Assembly: GCA_037975125.1 (NCBI GenBank)
Contig: CM075855.1
Location: 83,461,278 to 83,525,277 of the forward strand
Length of the DNA stretch: 64,000 nucleotides
Direction of reading: 5' to 3'
From: Latrodectus hesperus
Taxonomy: Eukaryota > Arthropoda > Arachnida > Araneae > Theridiidae
The position numbers and the translations under genes were made by a program. The notes under the pieces were generated by a model. That model made no database searches. It was given only the letters and a program-made list of their open reading frames with translations, and was not told the DNA's origin. Below are positions 11,966-24,960 of this stretch, one piece after another (position 1 is the first letter of the stretch; each line of letters starts with the position of its first letter).

Positions 11966-12621
11966 ATTGTCAGTGTATAGTATTCTCTTAATTAATGAAC
12001 TTTAGAAACATATGTATTCATTGTCCAAACGAATAAAAGTTGTAATACTCGCAAAAGGTATTCTGAAAAAACCTCCTATCTGATATCGAATTAATTGACC
12101 TGTGCATTTAGTTTTATTTCCCGTTGGTCTACCATCACTACTAGGTTCAACAAATCGAATGTTAAAATGTAGTTTATAACGATATGCTCCCTCACTTTGC
12201 TATTTTATAAACATGTTTCCTTAATCCACGGCATAGCGATGGTATCTAAGGTGCAATTGCTAATAACCAGTTTCTCCAAGAAGCACGAAGGAGAGACATT
12301 GAAACATAAATTTAAAAAAGGAAGAATAATAGATAAACTTTTCCTCAAATATTTGTTAAGTGATTAAAAGAGTTTAAATTTCTTGTGTTTTGCTCACATG
12401 AATCTAAGACATATATTGAAATTTCTTTTGCATTTATTTTTTTTAATTATTATAATTATAATTACGCGCTCATTAGAGAACCGAGCACCAGAACATAATG
12501 AATTCCTTTAACCAAAAGAAAGCAATAGTACATTAAGTACAATGATTGTTATAAGTTATTTTGATACAAAAATATCAGGCATATTGATATAGTAAAATTC
12601 AAATAATTAAATTTAAATTAG

Positions 12622-12917
12622 GCCTACCGATTAGCTGAGTGGTAAGCGTTCCCGACTCTTGAGCTGTTGGTCCCGGGTTCGAATCCCGGTTCGGGCATGG
12701 ATGTTTCTTTCCTTCTCTGTCATTTCTTCTATGATTTTGTATGAATGTGGCCCGCCCTATAAACGGGTTTGTGGTGGTATGGCGCGGGTAACGCTACTCG
12801 TCTCCGTGACTTGGTTCACAGGTGCTCACTGGGTAGCGATAAATGAGTAGCAGTTTCTAGCCTTGTTGTGGCATAGTGTTCTGTCACCCTTGTATGCCCG
12901 CCCTTGGATAAAAAAAA
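12622..12917 (+). mobile_element. tRNA-derived SINE (left copy)
   Basis: The head looks like a tRNA: box A-like TTAGCTGAGTGG near 12,631 and a perfect box B GGTTCGAATCC near 12,678, with a good T-arm (CCGGG/CCCGG) but an acceptor stem that pairs only partly. A GC-richer body of about 220 bp ends GGATAAAAAAA. Imperfect flanking repeats, AAATTTAAATTAG before and AAATTCAATTAG after, look like a target-site duplication. It is not a functional tRNA gene. Open frames across the body are accidental. Confidence 0.85.
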
Positions 12918-13150
12918 TTCAATTAGGAAAAAGTGGTAGAATGTAATTTTCTGCGAAATTTCTCATGATTGAAATAGTATTTTAATTTTCTTCTGTTTCG
13001 ATTGTAGGAATATAAGACATATTCAAATCTACTTTTGTAATCCTTAATTTTAATAAATTTAATACAACATTATATTGAATAATTTATAAAATTTTAAAAA
13101 AGTTATAATTGTGGTAAATTTTGATTTTCCGCTTATTTATTTGAATTATG
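12918..13150. other. AT-rich spacer
   Basis: Nothing recognised between the SINE and the next Tc1 fragment. It shows faint similarity to the equivalent position at 27.2-27.4 kb. Confidence 0.4.
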
Positions 13151-13330
13151 ACATTTCCATTCCATGGACACTCCAGAGCCCGAGTTTTAATCCCATAGTA
13201 AATGCGTGGGGTATGAAGGGAATACACCCTCACCCTCTATAGCTAAGAAAGCCAGAACACTCTCTTGCGACGGCATCAGGCGGTGGCTGAAAACAGCTTT
13301 CGTTCGCGTATAAAATATTCCGAAGGAACT
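13150..13330 (+). pseudogene. Tc1-like transposase relic 3
   Basis: Plus-strand IPWTLQSPSFNPIVNAWGM (13,160-13,215) matches the Tc1 WPxxSPDLNPIENxWxM block near the third catalytic residue. Nothing upstream in the catalytic domain is recognisable, and the following 100 bases contain stops. The same locus in the right copy is 48,371-48,550. The older paralog at 27,430 keeps a shorter version. Confidence 0.6.
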
Positions 13331-13899
13331 GAAATTATGTTGTTTAAAAGTCCTTAGCAATCAATTTTATACTTTTAAATTGATTCCGATATTATTTCCA
13401 CGAAGAATATTAAATATATAATTCCTGTGCATTTTTTAAAATTCTGATGCTATGTTTTATTCTAAAATAAGTATTAGCAGCATAATCTATTATGAATTAA
13501 AAATATTTCTTTAAAATATTCAAAATGAAATCACACATCATTAATATACTAGCAAAATATATTCCATATGTATGATAGATGTACAGCATTTAATGGGTGA
13601 TGTCTATTTTGTATAATTGAAATGGAAAAGACAAATAACAAAGTAGAATATAGTTTATTATAATCATGCTTTTTTATATTTCTTCTAAAATCGATACACA
13701 AATTTAATTTGAAAAACAAACAAACATTATTTTGCATATTAGAACATTATTAATATGTATTAAAACAAAATTAAATTATGTACATAATTATTACATTTTT
13801 ATTCAATTTATTTTGCTGCATTCCTAACAATGAATAAAAATAAATTACTTGAATAGACTTAAATTTATTTTCAAATTACTTTAGTTTTAAAAGGAAATA

Positions 13900-14725
13900 A
13901 ATATATTGGACACAATTTCTGTACAAATCATATTAAAATATAATTTTTTTCAGAATTCGGAAAAATTTGAATTTTTTTAGATTGAGTATTAATCACTATA
14001 GAATCATAATTTTTTTCGCAATAATATTTATGAAGTATATTAATACATGATTTGACTATGAAGAATTTTTCTTCTTCATTAGCATGTCCATTTTCCCATT
14101 TTTCAAATGGTAGGTAAGTTTCAGATTCATTCAGAATCCTAATTACTAAAAATATATATGCTCTATGATTAGAACAAACGATAAATGATATAACCTTTTA
14201 AAAACAAATCTGTTCCTTAACAAAACATAAAACATTTGTCTGCATTTTATTTACTGTATTTTCGGAAAAACAAGATGAAATATTATCAATAAAATCATAC
14301 AAATCTGTTTCATAATCCTTATAATTTTGATTTAACTTAATTTACTTAATATTTTGTTGTATATTACTAATATCAATAACATTATTATTTTGAAATGGTA
14401 AAGAATACTCACTTTTTTATTGGTATATTTTTAATGAAACCATTTAGAATCAGATTTTTATCAATAACAACAGAAGTACACAAGTTTGGATGTGGATTAA
14501 AGCCAATATTTAAAAACGTAAAATTGCTTTTTCTTTTGACTACATTCCAAAATATCAATATTTTTCAAGCACTTTTCCATTTCATCTAAATTTGCAAAAT
14601 AATATTTTGGCTTGAATTCCACAAGTCACTCCTTTCACTTTGAATAATTTCTTCGCACAGTTGAGTATTTTCACACATTTACGGTTTAAATGAGGGATCC
14701 CCTTGATGTCATGCAGTTCACACAC
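13900..14725 (-). pseudogene. Unrecognised decayed gene or element with exon-like structure
   Basis: On the minus strand a pyrimidine-rich acceptor TTTTATTTCTAG is followed by coding-like text from 14,725 to 14,413 and then a good donor GTGAGT (14,412-14,407). The text is coding-like in three successive frames: VCELHDIKGIPHLNRKC first, YYFANLDEMEKCLKNIDILE next, IGFNPHPNLCTSVVIDKN last. At least two frameshifts have therefore occurred. Further minus-strand segments (about 14,320-14,200 and 14,160-13,930) also read as compact protein-like pieces, including ETYLPFEKWENGHANEEEKF. I do not recognise the family. The right copy (49,130-49,952) keeps the 313-bp exon-like unit with both splice-like ends. 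Confidence 0.4.
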
Positions 14726-15299
14726 CTAGAAATAAAATTAAAATTAAGAAAGCCGATATAGATGTAATAAAGAAATCTCAGTTTTTCTTTATTAATAATA
14801 GATTTTTTTATTTGATATGATCATTAGGATGCATTCTGAGATTAATTTCGAAATAGCTTAGAGTTTATCTATTATTTCAGTTCTAACTCAAACATTTTAT
14901 TATTATTAATGAATCGAAAAATAAATGTTTTATTTTTCTATTTTTAAAATAAAATATTTAAATGATATGATTTTATGTCTAACAAATTTAAAAAAATTTT
15001 CATTGGAAATCACTTTTGATTTCACTTGAAATTTTGTATTACAATTAATGTTAATAAAACAAAGTTTAAAAATAAAATAACAATATAAAAATCATGCAAA
15101 TGAAACTAATTTACTTACCCTGGATGTTTGGTTACATTCATATTTTCTCTCGGAATAGCACACATCCATTAGCGTTTTACTTCTTCTTCAAGTGGGAATC
15201 GAAAGCGAAAAACCTTGTCGAGTATAATAATTGCCTTTACAGGAAGTTACGCAACATTTAACAGGCATGTTCTGTATTATTACACAGGATAAAAATATA

Positions 15300-15457
15300 A
15301 TAAAATATTTTGAAAAATACCTCGAAAACGAATTACGCGTTAAATGGTCAACAATACAGTAACAACAGTTTCTGCTAGAACGTCAATTAGAAGAAAGCGT
15401 CAGCCTTCGGATGAAATGTCCCAGTCGTTTGGTTACGTGGTAGTCAGGCTTTCTACT
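15300..15457 (-). repeat. Inverted-repeat arm, right
   Basis: Reverse-complement partner of 7,355-7,510. It contains TCGAAAACGAATTACGCG and GAAGAAAGCGTCAGCC blocks. Beyond its outer end (15,458) the sequence turns into DNA related to 27,540-27,690. Its inner end continues into sequence with no inverted partner. Confidence 0.85.
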
Positions 15458-17814
15458 CAAATCTACAAGGTCTAAAAAGCTGTATAACCAATGCATGGTA
15501 GTCTGTTCTCATAAAAGCGTTAATCCTGCTTTCCAGTTCATTACCAAGTTAAGTAGGAATGGCACTTCTTGATATTTAGTTTGAACTGAATGTTATAAAC
15601 TGCTTATCAATCTCTCCATGTATGCCTCTGCAAATGTCACTGTAAAGTTCCTACTGATGAATTTTGTTCCGCGATAACCACATTTCATGATTCCCAAGAA
15701 TTAAGTTTCCTTCCCGACTGAAGGTGACAGAAAGCCTGAGAGCGTGATTGCATATGCTTATCACCAACACATCGATTTCATGTTTTGAAGACAATCACTG
15801 AATACTTTTCGAGATATTTTTTTATAATTATACTTCATGTTATGTTATAAATATACTTGAACTAACGCATGAAAATGAGAAAGATATTTCTTATGAACAA
15901 CGGAAATTACGATGAGAATCCAAAATAAAGTATGTTTATTTAAACTAAACATTATGTATGTATAAATTCATAAAGAATGAAAAAGAAGCACAATTTTTTT
16001 AAAAATACTTTTTTAGAAGATTTTTTCCCCTTATTTCGATGTTAATATATAAACTATCAGAATTTTTCTTCCAAAATTTGCAATTACTACATTCTAATGC
16101 ATAATATTGGCTTATTTTTAAAATATATTTATATTTAATGCTTTACAGTTTTGTTTTTGGAACAAAAGTGATGAATTATTTTGTACATTTTTGTATCCTG
16201 GTTGTCAGTTTCTATTTCGCTTTACCTGTATCTAATATACACTTTTCCATGTCTTTTTTCGTTATAAAATTCAATAAAATGTTTAAATCTTCTTGTTTTT
16301 CCCCTTCTCTCAGAGAATGTTTTGAAAGAATTTGTTTTTTAACTGTATGTGTGTGGGAATAATAAAAATATGTTTTTAAATGAATTTATGTTATTCAATT
16401 TAATATGTATTTTTCAAGAACCGTATTGTTTCACGAATTTTATCGAACGGAACAAAATTTTCTTTCCTTTTGATTGGTATATAAAATCTAAATTCATTAA
16501 ATGCATAGGAGGTAGTTGCTGTCTTTTGGATGAGAAAGACATTGTTTTTACATTCAAATTGCAATGAGTTCAGAGGCGATCCAACCAAATATCCGTTGTG
16601 TTTCATTTTAATTGTGGCTGCAGCGCATAAATTATGACGTGCTTACAATGTCCTCCAAGTGAAATGAAACTTTCTGATATTCTCTGCTTATTCCGCATTT
16701 TTACACTATGAGGGTCTATCCACTCTCAGAATCACAATGGCATGAATGTGCAGTGTATGTGCTTCCGGTTTTCTCCAAACGCTGGCGACTGGAATTGCAT
16801 TGAACACTGAGGAAGAGGGTACAAACTCAGAATTTAATAACTTACCAAGTAAACGATCTACTTTTCATTTCATATGTTTTCTGTCGATCTATTCGATCGA
16901 TCGAGTTCATAAAACCTGGCATCATTGTGCAAAACAATATTTTGAACAAATTTAAGAGCATAATATGAATGTAGTTTAAAAATAGTAAACACAGTAATCT
17001 TTTCCAAATTGCAATTTTTCTCCGAAATCTTGATGCAATTTTTCCTCTTGGTCAGGAAGCTAGTGCAAATTTTTGTGGGTTGCTAGTTCTTTCCAAAATT
17101 TATATTATTTCCTAAAATTTCTTTCTTTATGAAATTCAGAATTAAAAGAATATTTATATTAAAACCATTAAGAGATAATCATAATCATTAAGAAAATACT
17201 TTTCTTGCTATAAATATCGAAATTAGTTTAAATAAATTCTTGCATAATTTATATTTTTAATAGAAATAATTTTTAAGAAAGAAATATAAAAAAGAAATAT
17301 ATTTTTAAGAAAATTATAAAATATTTTTAATATTTTCTCCTTGCAAGTTCTTGCAAATGATCGGGAAGATTGAATTGATTTCTTAAATGAATTTAATAGA
17401 GGGGAAGTCAAGCATTTAATTTCGCCATACTTGCACAGCATTTTGATGTACAACTAGCTGTTCTTTATAGATCCAATGCACCTACACAATGCGAATGCCA
17501 GAATTTCCCATATAAAAAGTGATTCAAAAAGTATTTAAAACAGTATTTTCTGATACTCTCACTAAATGTTTACTTTAACAACCTTATGATTGTTAGAAAA
17601 ATTTCTCACTTTTTAATGACGTTTAACTTTTTATTTACTTTCATTTCCGCAAATTATTCATTTCCGTAAATACTTGTCTAAATTGATTTAAAATTGTATA
17701 GTTACTGGCTTATTTAATTAATATTTGTAAAAGTGATTTATTTATGATGCGTAATATTTAATAACATCTTCATCCAAGGAATTGAGTTTCATTGTATTTG
17801 TAGATGCTGTTTCA
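15458..17814. other. Anonymous AT-rich DNA with several older paralogous patches
   Basis: No gene recognised. The patch 15,465-15,590 resembles 27,540-27,690 (CTACAAGGTCTAAAAAGCTG landmark). Bases 15,620-16,300 loosely resemble 19,700-20,230, and 16,390-16,760 resemble 32,580-32,930. The block 16,765-16,880 resembles 35,812-35,910. Bases 16,707-17,242 are copied nearly unchanged at 56,195-56,714, and everything from 17,487 onward at 58,646-64,000. The short open frames here look like chance. Confidence 0.45.
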
Positions 17815-18080
17815 CCAGCACGCTTCCCTGTACTTAGTCCAAAGTCTGGTTCTTGTGGAGTCTTCATGATTTTGAAGCAAGGTCACAGCAGAAGACCCCC
17901 AATACTTGTCCTGCCACTCCCAGAGGTATCATTTCAGTTGGAGGACACTGCGAGCATGCCAGTTTCAACGTGTCCCTGCCGCCATTAGTGAACACGACGG
18001 ATTTTCGGTTATGTCGGGATTGGAACTCGCTGTTTTCAGATAAAAAGAACGACGCCCTCACACCAACGAGACCACTGCTG
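17815..18080 (-). mobile_element. Second tRNA-derived SINE type (left copy)
   Basis: On the minus strand a tRNA-like head reads GGTCTCGTTGGTGTGAGGG (box A region, about 18,073-18,054) and GAGTTCCAATCCCGAC (box B, about 18,028-18,013), at internal-promoter spacing. The body from 18,010 to about 17,815 is GC-rich against its surroundings and free of AT runs. Exact 3' end and target-site duplication were not established. Overlapping open frames on both strands (up to 162 codons plus-strand, 17,856-18,341) are most likely by-products of the GC-rich SINE body. Confidence 0.65.
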
Positions 18081-20473
18081 CCCTTGTTTATAGATGTGTT
18101 TGGGGGAAAGTTTTTATTTATGTATGTGGATATATATATTTACACTTATACCGAATCTAAAACACTGTATAAGCAACACGTAGGTTTAGCTGGACATAAA
18201 TATGCTCTTGAAGAATGTAGTTTTGATGAGCAAATGAAAAAGACGTGTCATCTGTGCATAAAATGGTATAAAAGATCATTTGCCCAGAATTGTTTTGATT
18301 CATTTTCTAGTATGTTTAATTATTTTCTTGAAAACTATTAAAATTGGATTTAAGTAGCCATACAAGCTAACAATACGCCGACGATGAATGACGCAGTCGC
18401 TCATTATCACAATCAATAGCATTTTAGTTTTGCAATCAGACATAAAGCAGGTACAACACAGCTGCTTTTTCTCTCTATTTTTTTAAAAAAGGAAAATTTG
18501 AACATCAAAATAGTTATTGATTACGTGTGATAGTTAAATTCATAGCTATGGGAAAAAATTGCAAAGGTTTCTTTGAAATTTTTTATTTTGAGTAAATGAT
18601 TCTAGGCCAATTTTGGGAACGTTTTGTGTATTTATTTTTAATTGACGTAATACATTATATTAAATTTATGTTTTCAACGTTGTAATTTTGATTTTAATGT
18701 CAAACACACAAACACATATCGATTTGTGTGTGGGTGAGTATAAAGTTAAGTGTGTTAAAATTTTTTTTTTATGAAAGTCTTACGGACATCACGATTTTAC
18801 GAATTATTGGCTAGTACCGGAGGGGGTAACTCATAGGGACAATGATACTTTGAATTTCCATTTACGAATAAACTTTCGAAAATTTTACGTTTCTCAAGCA
18901 GGCTGGCTTTTATGTATTTCTCGATTGCATTTATTTTTTATTACCTGATGATTTACTTATTTTTTGTTTGGATTGAGAAACTTGGATCCAAGTGAATATT
19001 GGGGAATTTTTGGATTGCGGGATAAATAAGCTACACCAATAATTATGAAAAATCAATATAAGGAATTAAAAATAAATTCCATTCTAAAATTGAAAATTTT
19101 TAAAATCGAAAATAAACGAAAATATGTTTGAGTGACTCTAATGTGTTTTATAACAGTAGACTTTTCAGCTCATAACAGTCACCATCTTCAAGTATCCTTC
19201 TGCACGGGTAAATTGAAGTAATCCCTGTTTATGTTCTCCTTCCTTATCTAACATCCGACTCTGCATGCATTTGGGTGTAATAAGGTGTAAAAAGTATTGG
19301 ATGATTAAGTGATAGAAACTATACTAAATGAGAATGAAAAAGGAATTAAGAATATCAAACATGAATAAAAAACATTGTTATTCTAATACATGCCGAACCA
19401 AAGGATGAATGGCTAACAAGATGAAAGTAGGTTTTGAGGAAAGTAAGAGTGAAATGGTTTTCTGCATCGAAACAAATGTGTTTTAAAATGTAGTTTTGAA
19501 ATGGTAAAAATGTGTTTACTTTATTTGGTTTTTCGCCCGGAAAAATTAAAGTAAGAATTATTTACAATCATGAATTTTATTTTGCATGTTTTTTGAATAA
19601 TACCTTCTACTATAATTTTTTTAACTGTACTTTATGAAGAGATTGCTTTGAAATTCAGATTAATATACCGCCTCCAATATCACGATCTATGTTGCTTCAA
19701 ACGTCACTGAATTGTTCGCCCCGGCGCATTTTATTCTACAAAATCCTCATTTTTTGGTTAATATGAATTATATGCTTTCTTCTCGACTGAAGATAATAAT
19801 GAGGGTGTAGGTTCGCGTGATTAGTTATGACCATCATGAACACACCGAATTCATATTCTTCAGACAATAATGAGATATCTACCTAAATATTATGATACAA
19901 TTATACTTGATGTTCCATTATAAATATATATATCTAAATACATAAAGAAAAGAAAACACGCAGTTTTTATTAATAAATAAATTTCTTCCCTTCTTAGCTC
20001 AATATCAACATATTAGTTTTATGAAACACATTTCACAAAAACTTATAATTATTAGATTGTGAAGCATTAAATAAGTTTATATTTACAATGTATTTATATT
20101 TATTACTTATAAAAGTATTTCTTTATTGAAAAATTTTGCTTTTGAGATTAAAGTACTGAATTGTTTAATATACATACACTTGAAATTTGGTTACCACTTT
20201 TTTTTATTTGGCATTGGTTTTATATAAAAATAACGTTCACATCGTTTGAACTGTTTCAGAATTGTAATTCAATAATGAATTGGGAGTCATATATCTTGCT
20301 CCGAATCAATAAAATGATTTTCTCAAAACTTTCGAGTGTTTCAAGTTACTAACATTATATTTTCGAAATGAAATGAAGATTAATTATAGGTAATGTACCA
20401 AATTAAGCAATTATATTCGCAAAATTATAATAAACAAATCTGTGCCATCTTTAAGGAAAAGCCGATTGCGTTA
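18081..20473. other. Anonymous AT-rich DNA with permuted older paralogs
   Basis: No gene recognised. Bases 18,590-19,200 resemble 4,260-5,300 without the hAT MITE, giving an empty site near 18,820-18,845. Bases 19,475-19,670 resemble 2,985-3,165, just beyond the truncated hAT relic. Bases 19,700-20,230 loosely resemble 15,620-16,300. The order of these patches differs from the left side, so the older copying was also accompanied by rearrangement. Confidence 0.5.
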
Positions 20474-20518
20474 AGCATATATATATGCTAAGCGCGAGAA
20501 AGAGTATATATATATACT
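20474..20518. repeat. Two adjacent 16-nt AT palindromes
   Basis: AGCATATATATATGCT (20,474-20,489) and AGTATATATATATACT (20,503-20,518) are perfect self-complementary runs 13 bases apart. The right copy (61,634-61,679) has altered versions. These are probably just unstable AT-rich hairpins. Confidence 0.6.
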
Positions 20519-23500
20519 TAATTCTGATGAAAACAATTCAATAACCTTTTAAATATATATTAAATTTGTTATAAAATCAAGAGGGTAAACGCAAAAATTT
20601 CTTATTTTAACATTCAGACAGTTCTATTATCGTATTTAGAAAATAATTATAATAAAAAATAACATAAAGAGACCGAAAGTTTTCATTCTTTATGAACACA
20701 GTAAAATCTAAGAAAAAATTATTAGCTACCAATTTTTTCAAATAAATTTGAATAAAAATAGAAGAATTTAGTTTACTTAATGTGTTGCAAAATATATTTC
20801 ATATACGTTTGTGACGAGTTTCAGCATTTTCTTGCTTTAACTCATGATTTTCTGTGTTAATGTTAATTTGTTTTTGATTTCTGTGTTATTCCTCTTACTG
20901 CAGGATTTACGATTAATGTGCAAGACCTGCTGGTGGAGTGAAAGATGTTAAACACGAGGTTTGCAACTGTTAACTGCTAAGAAATATATAGAGAGGGTCG
21001 TAAGAAATTCTTTCAGGTGCTGTGTAAGTTATGTCTTTTAATTAATGCGGGGTGATTACAGTTTATTTGAAATTTATTTTGGCGAAATATTTTAAATAAT
21101 TACAAGGTGCCAATTTTATTTTTTCGTACAATGGATTGAATCAAAAATTCGTTTATTTAGAAAATGCAAAAAATAATCTAATGGTCAATAATTTTAGACT
21201 GACATGGTTATAGTGAGTGACGAAATTTAGATTCTTAGCAATTACTGAATTTATAAGGGGATTTACGCTAAATGAGATTAAAAATCCTAACTGTAATCCA
21301 AATTGAAAAAGAATTTAATATTATGCCAATCTTATTAAATATCCTTATTTTTAAATAAAAAGTTGTTCTAATTTATTTGCATTGTCAGTCAAGGAAAATC
21401 AGGTATTTTGGGGTTCTGAAAAAGTAAATTAAAAAAAAAATGGATCTTAATATTCGAATGACAACTCTAATTTCTTCTACACTGAAAGAGATTTGTTCAT
21501 ATCTTAAAAATTTATAAGAAGCAAGCAAAAAAATTAAATAAAAAAAAATCACAAGATAAGAAATCAAATACTTTTTTTTATTCATTTACGATGTTAAATA
21601 TTTCAGAAATTAATTAATGTAGACTCATTCTAATACTTATCTAATACAAATAAATTTGTTTGCATATTCTTGGTACTCAGTTATTTAGAAAATAGTCCCA
21701 AACTATTGCTTGGATAAATATTAAAAGAATAGAAACACAGTGAAACAGATTCCTGCATTTAGTTTACTTTACTCATTAAACTGGAATAATTTATAACAGA
21801 TTTACTAATTTTTATTTATTAATTACTAGTAACTTTTTTAAGAAAATTTTTTATAATTTTATTGCATCAGTTTCTTGTTTCACTGCATTAATTTCCTGTT
21901 TCAATTCCTAATCTGTATATATAAATACAACTATCACCTCCTAATTCTGAACCTCTATATACCTTAATTGGCACTACCTTCATATCTTACTGTACTTGAA
22001 TGCCACACGAGTCACAATGCATTTATACTTGAACATCGCACCAGTGGTGGAATAATGAACTATACAAAGATTTAGGGCGCATAAGCCCTGCTTCTGATGA
22101 AATTTCTGTTGAAATCGGTGTTGAATCACTAATTTCAGGAAACGAAATTGTGCTTCTTAATCTCTTTTTGCCGCTGCTCTGGAGATGAATTTGAAGATCT
22201 ATTTTAAATGCTCAGTTTTTTAACTTAAATATAATTAAATTTTTGTAAAAGTATATTTGGAGCTCAAATTACATGCTCCATTTATATACTGTGAGAATTA
22301 TGGGCTGCTTATCATGAAGAAGAGCTTTCAATTCCTTCTTCATGATTTTAAAATTCGATACAATGTATCACTGAGGTCATGCACACAGCATACAATATGT
22401 ATGTAAAATAAATGTAAGATTGTATATAATTTTTAACATAAGCATAATATACTTTATTATTATAAAAATACTGAAGTTATAGTTTAAGAATACTTAACTG
22501 CATGTATATCAGGAATATTTATAGCTTATTAATTTAAAAACTTTTAATTTCAGGAGTATTCAAGAGATTTGAATATAATTGTTCTTGACATCTTTTTTCT
22601 CATTAAAGTTTCTTTAGAGGTGGACTATAAGAATTTTGGAAATACTTGAGTGATTAAAAAAATTCAAAATTCGAATTTTTAATAACAGCAACAACAGAAA
22701 CATAATAAATAACAATAATAAGAGTAACATAAATAAATAACTAAAATGAAACAAAAAATTAATTTTTTTGATTTCATTTTAGTTATATTTATAACATTTC
22801 AAATTTCATTAGCTTGGATATGCTATTGATTTTAATTTATATAATATTTATTTAATGTATCAATTTTGATTTAAAATGAATAGATATGATTCTAATTTGT
22901 ATTAACTAACGCTAACAAGTATTTAGGTAAAAGAGAAGTCCTTTTCTGTTTGCTTACTGAAAATTTCTTCGCAACTGAATTGAAAATGGCACAATAAAAT
23001 GAAATAAAACTTAAATATAGATGCTGGTCTTCGGCTAATTTAGAGATGTATTCAATTCCGAAACTTTGTCAGCAGTGCTCGCTCGCCTGTTTGTGTTTAA
23101 TTTAAACCTTAATTTGATTGCTCCCCGTAGAATTGTTTCTCCTCGTAGAATTGTTTCTTCTTGCTTCTACAATGTAATGCACCTCTTATGAATTTTTCTC
23201 GTTATAAGAGTGGAAATTTGCGATTATTTCAGCATTTAAAATTGTTAACTGTTTGCAATGGCTTAAAAAAGAGGGAACATTTTTTAGGGTATTTCATGTT
23301 TCATTGTTAATATATGGAAAGTGAAAGAAAATCCAAATTACAAAATTTATAAACTTCATAACTAGAAAAGATTTTTATGCATTGTGCTCTTTTCTTGATT
23401 CGTAGATTTTCACAGAGTAATTTTGTAAGGAAAGTGCAAGAAGATAATGACGTAAAATGTTTTGTTATACAAATAAAAGATTTTTTATTTTGAGAAATCT

Positions 23501-24777
23501 TTATTTTTGTGTAGAAGCATGCGTTTTTACTATTGGCACAATACGTATGAATAGGAAATATATGGAAAACCAATGAGAATAATCTAAATAACAATATTCA
23601 TAACTAGAAAGATCTTTCAAGCATTGTACCCTTTTCCCGATTTGTAGATTCCCACATAATTATTATGGGAAAAGTTTAAGAAAATAATGATGGAAGATAT
23701 TCTCGTAGAAAGTAAAGATAATCACTATATTTCTTTAATTAGGGAAATCTTAATTTTTATCCAGAGAAGCTTGTGTAGTTACTCTTGATAGAAAATTTAT
23801 GGAATGCTAAAGAATAGAATCCAAATTACTGTATTTAAAGACTTTATAATTGGAAAGAACTTTCAAACATGTTTCCCCTTTTTCGATTTTTTTCCTCTTT
23901 TTCGATTTTTTTAACTGATCGGTAAGTCAGATTTCCTTTTGAGTTACAAAACAATGATTTCAAACTTTGATATTGTGATTTGTTTACTTTCATGTGTTAA
24001 ATTCAACGAATTGAATTCTTTACGTTTAAACTGAAATATCAATTTTAAGTAATTTCCTTACATATTTCGGTTTAATTATTTCAATATATCTTATATATAA
24101 AAGAACTATTATAAATTCTGCATAAGATTTCATCCCCTTAATTTAAAACTTACCTTTTCATCATTTCTTAAATAGATTAGTATTTAAAATATGCGAACAT
24201 TTCTACGGTAAAATGTCGAGTTTCATGCTTTGACGATGAAAACGAAACTTCATCAGAAACTTTATTTCATTTCTTAGGATTTTTTTGCATGACGATTAGA
24301 AAAAGATCTAAGTATAATTGTAAAGTAAGTGTAATTGTTTCAAAGAAAAAACATTACCAAAAAGGCTGAATGTTTAAGGTCTGGGTACATATTTTTCCTT
24401 AGGTAAAATCTAAATTATGTAAACATGAGATGTCAACAATATATTCATGGAAACAAATGTAAAATAATTTAAATACGAACCCTTGGAAAGGATATATTTA
24501 GCAATTTAAATATGATATTTCGTTATCTTTTTATATAACAGCACAATGAAGCTCAATTATTTCATCTAAACTTATAAAAATTAGTTACTTGCAAGATGCC
24601 TCGGTTTTCAGACAAAACCCAGTGTCCTGGCCAGTGTATTTTACATTAAGCAAAAATTAAATTTCTTTTTATTGATGACCAAAAAAGCTTAAAAGTAATC
24701 AACTGTAAAGAAATATTTAAGGTAATTATTTTGTCACTTATTTCTTTACTGTATGAAAATTACTAGTCTTTATGAAA
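20519..24777. other. Older paralog of 6.0-9.2 kb
   Basis: No gene recognised. From about 20,995 the sequence follows 6,050-7,340 and then 7,511-9,180 at visibly lower identity than the recent copies. At 22,320-22,630 it carries sequence shared with 31,125-31,530 that the left stretch replaces with the inverted-repeat arm. The portion 17,487-22,838 is duplicated almost exactly at 58,646-64,000. Confidence 0.6.
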
Positions 24778-24960
24778 TGTGTGATACAGATTATAAAAAT
24801 TACTAGTCTCCATGTAAGGTATGAAAATTACTAGTCTCCACAGAGCCAGGTATGTCCAACGAATGTCCCTGGTAGATCCACTATATTTCCAATGGACATC
24901 ATGGAAGAGACGTCTATTGGACGTCCATGAAAGGTGGCTCTGATGGATATATACCTGTAA
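24778..24960. repeat. Short tandem copies plus GGACGTCC-type palindromic cluster
   Basis: The phrase AAAATTACTAGTCT occurs three times between 24,765 and 24,840. It leads into a short version of the palindromic cluster (GACGTCTATTGGACGTCC near 24,909-24,926). The longer counterpart is at 9,870-10,090. Confidence 0.6.

Noticed and set aside
12622..12697. Functional tRNA gene
   Set aside because: Box A and box B are present, but the acceptor stem pairs at only about four of seven positions, the anticodon loop is irregular, and a SINE body with an A-rich tail follows.
17856..18341. Open frame of 162 codons on the plus strand as a protein gene
   Set aside because: Its GC-rich first half is the reverse strand of a tRNA-derived SINE, its end carries an AT-repeat peptide, and the near-identical copy at 59,012 is cut by an early stop. 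There is no family signature.
20474..20518. Bacterial-style terminators or a regulatory hairpin pair
   Set aside because: The AT palindromes are short, in a eukaryotic AT-rich setting, and change in the copy at 61.6 kb.
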